Part shown: positions 20,701 through 23,858 of the stretch, in pieces
Position numbering within the stretch: position 1 is the stretch's first letter
How the letters are laid out: the number at the start of each line of letters is the position of its first letter
NCBI GenBank assembly: GCA_000934455.1
Contig: KN883881.1
Span: forward strand, 38,068-61,925
Direction: 5' to 3'
DNA from: Apostichopus parvimensis
Lineage: Eukaryota > Echinodermata > Holothuroidea > Aspidochirotida > Stichopodidae
DNA length: 23,858 nt
Notes under the pieces: generated by a model
Database searches by the model: none
The model's input: the letters and a program-made list of their open reading frames with translations, nothing else
Told to the model about the DNA's origin: nothing
Made by a program: the position numbers and the translations under genes

Positions 20701-21844
20701 CTTAAATATAGAGTCTTTAAAAGTTAACTGCTTTCATATATTTTTTTACAATAAAATGTTGTAAACCTGGGTATATGATATGTAATTTTGGGCATAAGCT
20801 ATTACTTAATTTAAAATTAATTAAATTAAATACATTCACTTTAAAGTTGAGGAAGCTACCTGGTGGTTCTGAAATATTCTGAGCTTAATCTTACATCATT
20901 GGATTTAAAGAAGCACTGTAACTACAGTACATATATGCTTTAGTTTGTATAACTTGTTAATCCATTGTTTCCAACACATAGAGTTTCTATTTTGTTGGAC
21001 TTTTTCGGACTCTTTATAGCTATATATAGAGTCTAAAATACCTCCATAGAGAAAGTCAAACGAACGGTCAGTCATTTTCCGCCTCCAATGAGCATTACTG
21101 CCAATTAACCCTGAGGAGCAGTTTCTCTCACAGAGACAGTCAACTAGTCTAGGTCTTTCCGACAACAATGTACTTCTCGCGACGGCAACATAGTGATAGA
21201 AAAAACGGAGCGCCGTATAAGTTACCCATCTCAATATCAAAGAATTATGCAGGTACGAAGGCTCATATTTCTGAGAACTTTTAAGCAACGTTACTTGAAT
21301 GCTGAAATTTGAGTCCAATACTGATGATGAATTTTAAACAGCAATCTCAAAGTAGCAACCTTAATACCACAGGCAATGGAAGGGGGTGCAACATAGGAGG
21401 AAGAGGGGGGAGGGGGAGGGTGAAAAAATGAAACACTTTCGAGGGCAGTGTGGCATGTGACTTTGGGGATAAACCACTTAGTTACCTTAAAATTTATATA
21501 TTTAAGTAAATTTTAATAAATTTTGCAAATACTGGTACTTTCAGTACAACAAAAGGGCACTTTTTATAATCACAAAAAAGCATGTGCCAACTGGCTCAAC
21601 CTCCCATGTCCACAGTTTCCCCAAGTTTTGGTCCGGAGACCATACATACTCCACCATTTCCCAGACCCGCAAACATTGTACTATGACTTGTAACTTACGT
21701 CATGTATTTGGTCTCCTCTCAGTGTGTCATTAAGGGAAATATAATGACATATATTGTCCATGGTACCAATAGTTGGAGAAACTGCTCCATCTAAAGTCTT
21801 GAGTCCAAAAACAATGGCCGTGGAATTGCTTCCTTCTGTAAAAG
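8575..21844 (-). CDS. Partial gene: FN3-domain single-pass membrane receptor (8 exons, 5' end missing)
   Basis: Joining 21844-21699, 19521-19413, 18003-17944, 16392-16238, 14615-14508, 12968-12875, 10401-10255 and 8750-8575 gives about 330 codons with no internal stop. Every exon has an AG acceptor and a GT donor (the last ends in a stop), and the phases agree at all seven junctions, which is unlikely by chance. Numbering from the first complete codon: residues 1-104 are one fibronectin type III-like module and its trailer, 106-224 a second FN3-like module with a long Cys-containing loop, 242-264 a hydrophobic helix, and 265-330 a cytoplasmic tail. Seven ectodomain cysteines (32, 73, 86, 101, 187, 201, 212) and four N-X-S/T sequons (6, 38, 116, 158) fit a secreted or surface protein. 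A signal peptide is absent and should lie beyond the right edge. Known of the family: FN3 ectodomains with one helix occur in cytokine, adhesion and guidance receptors. No kinase or phosphatase domain follows. I do not recognise the ortholog. Confidence 0.8.
8929..8966. repeat. (GATTTGATTTT)n short tandem tract
   Basis: Repeated TGATTT and TGATTTT words with one TGG variant form a low-complexity tract in the last intron. Confidence 0.8.
9908..9970 (+). repeat. Decayed copy of a dispersed hairpin repeat
   Basis: AAGATCCCGCTAGGATCAAAGCGTC contains a GATCC/GGATC stem. It matches the 19,651-19,680 motif with a few changes, and both copies are followed downstream by TAAGCAGTTTG (here 9959-9969). 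Two copies in one window point to a dispersed retroelement end. Confidence 0.5.
10255..10401 (-). CDS. Exon G: transmembrane helix exon
   Basis: The acceptor is a run of about 18 T followed by CAG, and the donor is A|GTGAGT. The exon has 147 nt (2 + 48 codons + 1). After a Glu/Pro-rich stalk (VHKTEAVPVAEETINIER) comes the 23-residue hydrophobic helix TLLVVILVGALLVSFCFLGL plus WLM, then RLFCSDHE with Arg on the cytoplasmic side. By the positive-inside rule this gives a type I orientation, in agreement with FN3 modules upstream. The helix and the splice sites make this the best supported exon. Confidence 0.9.
10990..11075 (-). mobile_element. tRNA-derived SINE-like segment
   Basis: On the minus strand, GGTTCAAATCC (11029-11019) is a perfect match to the RNA polymerase III B-box consensus. 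Upstream, TGGCAGAGAGCATGG (11069-11055) resembles an A box. The sequence between and after does not fold into a convincing complete tRNA, so a SINE head is more likely than a tRNA gene. The 3' extent is unknown. Confidence 0.45.
12369..12405 (+). repeat. 12-bp G-run minisatellite, three units
   Basis: G8-TACAT, G7-TACAT, G7-TACAT. Three long G runs spaced by five bases could form a G-quadruplex on the plus strand (the long runs can each contribute two tracts). Confidence 0.9.
12875..12968 (-). CDS. Exon F: juxtamembrane Cys pair and last FN3 strand
   Basis: The acceptor is GCAATACAACAG behind a T-rich stretch, and the donor is G|GTGAGT. The exon has 94 nt, entering in phase 0 and leaving in phase 1. 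It encodes a segment with CKGDPHWPTDQC (residues 201-212), two cysteines ten residues apart that are likely to close a loop, then AVKARVSTAV, which fits an FN3 G strand. It directly precedes the transmembrane exon. Confidence 0.78.
13041..13319. repeat. Diverged two-copy tandem duplication, period about 139 bp
   Basis: The two halves share ordered blocks: CAGAAGTG(C/T)GTAGC, TTTTTCGACAGT, AATTAAGT(T/A)TGCTGTTTT, GAAAATGACTC and TTTTAATCTGTTGTAACA. There are scattered substitutions and small indels. The second copy starts at 13,180. Confidence 0.85.
13551..13941. repeat. Young tandem array: three copies of a 130-bp unit
   Basis: Units start at 13,551, 13,681 and 13,811 with GTCAGGAAAAGATATGATAC. 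Copies 1 and 2 differ by one base (GTTAGA versus GTTTGA). Copy 3 equals copy 2 until its last third, where it has several changes and one inserted base. The period is not a multiple of three, so the array cannot encode a repeat protein in one frame. Low divergence indicates recent expansion. Confidence 0.95.
14508..14615 (-). CDS. Exon E: C-terminal half of membrane-proximal FN3 module
   Basis: A strong acceptor (TTTCTGTCTTACAG) and donor ACC|GTAAGT bound exactly 36 codons in phase 0. The peptide contains HQFPTYAPGEYYVGVSTAHF, an FN3 E-F segment ('F-x-x-x-x-P-G-x-Y-x-V-x-V-x-x'), and a sequon NGT near its start. A PKD-type beta-sandwich has a similar 'F-x-x-P-G-x-Y-x-V' ending, but the Trp and Y-V-I-E-L pattern in exon D favours FN3. 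An internal GTAAGC after YYVG is a possible weaker alternative donor. Confidence 0.85.
14616..16237 (-). other. Intron between the two halves of the second FN3 module
   Basis: GTAAGG donor and TCTTACAG acceptor. It contains a C-rich stretch near 15,011-15,040 and an inverted-repeat element at about 15,404-15,875. Short overlapping open frames at 15,951-16,311 on the plus strand are unsupported. Confidence 0.7.
15404..15875. mobile_element. About 470-bp element with long imperfect terminal inverted repeats
   Basis: AAAGTTTTGTTTATAAAC (15444-15461) is perfectly inverted at 15820-15837, and GAATGAGCAAA (15429-15439) is inverted at 15840-15850. Outward, ACAGGTAATTAGCC (left) pairs with the inverse of GGCTAATTCCTGT (right) apart from one gap. 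The arms therefore extend at least 55 bp and weaker similarity continues on both sides. There is no coding frame. A MITE or foldback element is the likely origin; exact ends and target duplication could not be fixed. Confidence 0.7.
16238..16392 (-). CDS. Exon D: N-terminal half of membrane-proximal FN3 module
   Basis: The acceptor follows CCCTTCTCTAAAG, and the donor is CGG|GTAAGG. The exon carries 2 bases plus 51 codons. SSLFAYWTVWPEDSPFTSYV followed by IEL fits FN3 B-C strands closely, with the conserved Trp (residue 123), a following Pro and the 'Y-V-I-E-L' strand C. A sequon NSS lies at residue 116. A second acceptor 18 nt upstream (CATTAG, exon end 16410) keeps the same frame and would add six residues (PPFSKA region). 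It has a weaker pyrimidine tract, but its Pro-rich start also looks FN3-like, so both ends are possible. Confidence 0.85.
16393..17943 (-). other. Intron between linker exon and FN3 exon
   Basis: GTAAGA donor and CTAAAG acceptor. It contains a TA-rich tract near 17,096-17,110 and a GGGAGG-rich patch at 17,370-17,437. No further exon was seen. Confidence 0.7.
17944..18003 (-). CDS. Exon C: short Cys-rich linker exon
   Basis: This is a 60-nt exon with acceptor TCTTATTCCAG and donor A|GTAAGA. Read in the phase dictated by exon B it encodes CFKLRSSDKQMDDYFCSKP, with cysteines at both ends (residues 86 and 101) that could pair. One of the other two frames stops; the remaining one (IVSNSAVLTNRW...) is open but out of phase with exon B. 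The exon is small, so its support comes mainly from splice sites and phase. It probably forms the last strand of the first module or a disulphide loop between the two modules. Confidence 0.68.
18004..19412 (-). other. Intron between exons B and C
   Basis: GTATGT donor and TTCCAG acceptor. G-rich runs near 18,276 and 18,373 and a hairpin at 18,478-18,527 are the only structures seen. Confidence 0.65.
18478..18527. repeat. Inverted repeat, about 13-bp arms with 23-nt loop
   Basis: AGGGAGTCTTCCA and TGGAAGACTTCCCT pair with one bulged base. The loop contains two AAGCTT sites. On the plus strand it directly follows a long pyrimidine tract ending in CAG. The stem is short for a microRNA precursor. 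Confidence 0.7.
19413..19521 (-). CDS. Exon B: second half of the FN3-like module
   Basis: The acceptor is TTCCTCTAG and the donor G|GTATGT. The exon is 109 nt and enters in phase 0, matching exon A. It encodes 36 residues including FVGLHPAAKYELTARPMCGH. This is the typical FN3 E-F segment, where a G-L-x-P-x-x-x-Y-x-L pattern resembles the family's 'L-x-P-x-T-x-Y-x-V' tyrosine corner. One base (G) is carried into the next exon, giving an Asp codon. Confidence 0.82.
19645..19740 (+). mobile_element. Dispersed retroelement end with hammerhead-like core
   Basis: TGAAGA (19651-19656), a perfect GATCCT-GCT-AGGATC hairpin (19658-19672), then GAAACGTC. This order matches the hammerhead ribozyme core (UGANGA, stem II, GAAA). 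Hammerheads are known in Penelope-like retroelements. The base before TGAAGA is T where the ribozyme core needs C, so this copy may be inactive. A decayed relative lies near 9,908. Confidence 0.45.
20100..20352 (+). mobile_element. 3' tail of an L2/CR1-type LINE or derived SINE
   Basis: GTGAAGTGCTTTGAGATCAT, then ACTGCTATATGAATAA, then (ATT)n at 20325-20352. This is a decayed form of the common invertebrate tail 'AAGCGCTTTGAGATC ... GCGCTATATAAAT (ATT)n', with the CpGs lost. The upstream limit is a guess; no reverse transcriptase remains. Confidence 0.6.
20325..20352. repeat. (ATT)n microsatellite
   Basis: About nine ATT units forming the terminus of the LINE-like tail. Confidence 0.95.
20394..20518. 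repeat. Cluster of TGACTC/GTCACT palindromic motifs
   Basis: GTCACTCAA (20394-20402) and TTGAGTGAC (20408-20416) form a perfect 9-bp inverted repeat. TGACTCAAGTCACT follows at once, and GAGTGACTCGAGTCATGACTCG ends the cluster near 20,515. TGACTCA is the AP-1 consensus. It could be a regulatory cluster or a transposon remnant next to the LINE tail. Confidence 0.6.
21050..21320 (-). promoter_or_regulatory. CpG-containing patch with TCTCGCGA motif
   Basis: Within AT-rich intron DNA this stretch has many CpGs and TCTCGCGACG (plus 21175-21184), which fits the TMTCGCGANR promoter motif. A 137-codon open frame runs on the minus strand from 21,318 to 20,905, but with no family resemblance. An internal promoter, a recent insertion or a first exon of a shorter transcript are all possible. 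Confidence 0.25.
21699..21844 (-). CDS. Exon A: first half of an FN3-like module
   Basis: A long pyrimidine tract ending in CTCTCAG precedes this 146-nt exon, and GTAAGT follows it. It begins with the last two bases of a codon and then runs 48 codons to phase 0. The peptide includes STAIVFGLKTLDGAVSPTIG, which has the alternating hydrophobic pattern of FN3 B-C strands, then a Cys (residue 32) and sequons at NST and NDT. The exon supplying the first base and the A/B strands was not found in 21,845-23,858 and is probably outside the window. The FN3 assignment is inferred from this and the next exon together; the conserved FN3 tryptophan is not present here. Confidence 0.75.
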
Positions 21845-23858
21845 CTGAGAGGGGGAAAAAAAAATTATGGAAAAAAAAAGGCATAATTTATTATCATTGT
21901 CGTTTCTATTTTTTTCTTTTCTTTTGACTCGAGCACTTCTAAGAAATCTTACTTCCCAGTTTTGAAAAGTAATTTATATTCTAAGTTGTAGCAGCATAAG
22001 TTGTAGTTGATGTATGTTTTGTAATTGACTTAATGACAGGTTGAAAGTAGTTAATCACACCTAAAGACAATACACAATATGCCCTTTAGAATGTTTAACA
22101 GCAACTCCTCCACATTTCTCAAGACTCTGTCATGCTTCTCGAGTCCTTTATATTTCTCAGAAATATAAATTGTCGGACTTTTTATGCTTTGCTTCTTTTC
22201 TTATGTTAAGAAAATTGATTACGATACCGAGGGTGCAAATATGGTTATGAGGGTTCATAAATAACATATATATACCAATTTACATTTTTATGACACAAAT
22301 GCCAGACTTTTTAAAGTAGGTGGAAATACCATCTCGTGCAAAAGAAAATCAGTTTCTAGTAAATTCACAAATGTATTTCTTTTCTGAAGGCATTTCTGAG
22401 ACCAAGGAGAAACACTTCCGTCTTAGTCATGAAAATGATTATGATAAAAAAATAAAACAATTCCAACCTTATCCAAACAACAATTAACATTCAATGCATT
22501 GAGGTTATCTAAGTAGGTGAAAAGTAGTCCTCCTTTTCACTGTCCGATCTTTTGCAAGATAAACTGACATTTCTCTCTATACCATGAGAGCAGTTCTTTG
22601 AGTATTGGCCTTCAGGTGAACTTCAACAAACACACACGGTACTTCCTTACTCTGACTGGAATCGGTCTACGCTTAAAGGTATCCGTTCCCATTTCTTGGG
22701 AGTGACAAATTATTACATTTAAATTCCTAAAAAAAATTCTCTAAAGAAACTTTCTCATATTAAATTCCAATCCCATTACAAAAAATGCCTAAAATTTGAA
22801 ACTTTCAACAATTTGTATCTTTGTTTCCTTTTGTACTTGATATGAATCATGGTAGAAAAATTTCAAAAGGGTATCATGCTAGTATGATCCATACAATGTT
22901 GAACCTACAGGGCCCTGCTCTAGGCTAGGGTAACAATATTGAACTAATATTTTGATCAGCTCTTTTGTGTGGTTTTCGCTATATTGTATTAGCTTTCAGT
23001 CAAGCATACACAAGGCATACAATGTATTTTATACAGCCTATCCCTACATTTTGCGGGTCGTCTTACAACTCTTTGTTGCTATTTGCCAAGAATCAACAAA
23101 TGCTCATACAAAAAAACATTCATATGACTGTCACAAGCAGGGTGTGTTTGCATTTATGGAGTAAAGAATGTTTTTCTATTGCTAGCTTTTCCTTTTGCAT
23201 GAGGTTAAAGAATTGCGGATTGTGTTTGAATGGCCTTTTGCACAATAATTTGCCGGGGGGGGGTGGGGTTGGGGAGGGAGTGCAGGGTACTGGTTTTATC
23301 GGTTTTTTTTTTATTCTTCCAGGATTATAAGCACAGATGAAAAATCACAGCCAATAAAGAGAAAGTTGGTTTAAAAAGGAAAGTGAAATCTTTCAAAAGA
23401 GCAAAATTCTTATTTTATGTCTTTACAACGAAACAGAAAAAGCTCTAACCGATGACTGGAACAATAACCTATTTGCACAGCTCGGATATAGAAATCACAA
23501 GCAACCCGCAAGGTTTGAACAATAAACAAACAAGCAATGTGATTTAAAGAAGAAAAAAACAAAATTCAAGTATATAAAGTCAAGCATACCTACTAGGTTA
23601 TTGCACAAACAGCAAAACTTTAATGAAGAAAGATATATGTTTTGCTCATAAATCTGTCTCTGAAATCATGAAATATTAAAATTGCATCGAAATATAAAAG
23701 CTTTACAACAAAATTAAAGCTCTGGTAATCAACCATTAGAAACATTGAGATTGCTACCATATAGAGGTATCAAACACTCATCAAATTTACTGTCATAAAA
23801 ATGTTATGAAATTTGAAGTGGAGGAAACATTTTACGTCAAGGTTATGGACGTACGGTG
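21845..23858 (-). other. Upstream intron (5' exons not found)
   Basis: Exon A begins mid-codon, so at least one coding exon lies further upstream. I found no phase-compatible FN3-like exon here. The stretch is AT-rich with a poly-G patch near 23,255-23,280. Confidence 0.55.

Larger units (their letters stand above)
19522..21698 (-). other. Intron between exons A and B, repeat-rich
   Basis: GTAAGT donor and CCTCTAG acceptor. It holds a hammerhead-like motif, a LINE/SINE 3' tail, a TGACTC palindrome cluster and a CpG-containing patch, each listed separately. Confidence 0.7.

Noticed and set aside
20905-21318. 137-codon minus-strand frame as a receptor exon
   Set aside because: It has no phase-compatible acceptor and donor. 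Exon A joins exon B directly in phase 0 without it.
22600-22700. Upstream FN3 exon with CAGA|GTAAGG donor
   Set aside because: The frames contain stops and show no FN3 pattern.

Overview
This is AT-rich metazoan genomic DNA, with short exons separated by kilobase introns. The mix of decayed DNA-transposon MITEs, many homopolymer G or C runs, words such as AGGCCTAGGCT and a LINE-type 3' end with an (ATT)n tail suggests a marine invertebrate, most likely an echinoderm (possibly a sea cucumber). That placement is inference from composition and style, not from a recognised gene. No bacterial gene, CRISPR array, intact virus or rRNA is visible.

The one gene I can support is on the minus strand and fills the right two thirds (about 21,844 down to about 7,945). 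Eight exons can be joined: 21844-21699, 19521-19413, 18003-17944, 16392-16238, 14615-14508, 12968-12875, 10401-10255 and 8750-8575. Every exon has an AG acceptor and a GT donor (the last ends in a stop), and all seven junctions agree in phase (0,1,1,0,0,1,1). They encode about 330 residues of a type I single-pass membrane protein: two fibronectin type III-like modules with seven cysteines and four N-glycosylation sequons, a Cys-containing juxtamembrane stretch, a 23-residue transmembrane helix and a short acidic cytoplasmic tail. The 5' exons (signal peptide and more ectodomain) are probably beyond the right edge. I cannot assign a named ortholog.

The most unusual point is the cytoplasmic tail. 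The phase-consistent frame stops at 8575, but an overlapping frame with coding-like codon use stays open to 8327. It can be entered by one missing base or by an alternative acceptor at 8613. This could be an alternative tail, an assembly frameshift or a decaying gene.

Region by region: 1-4175 is intergenic with no convincing gene. A 164-bp hAT-like MITE lies at 4184-4347 and a second terminal-inverted-repeat element at 5051-5527. 5528-7940 is AT-rich with a possible polyadenylation signal at its right end. The introns hold a tRNA-derived SINE-like segment (about 11,000), a G-run minisatellite (12.37 kb), two tandem arrays (13.04-13.32 and 13.55-13.94 kb), a long-inverted-repeat element (15.40-15.88 kb), a hairpin (18.48 kb), a hammerhead-like motif (19.65 kb, with a decayed relative at 9.92 kb), a LINE/SINE 3' tail (20.1-20.35 kb), a TGACTC palindrome cluster (20.39-20.52 kb) and a small CpG-containing, promoter-like patch (21.05-21.32 kb).
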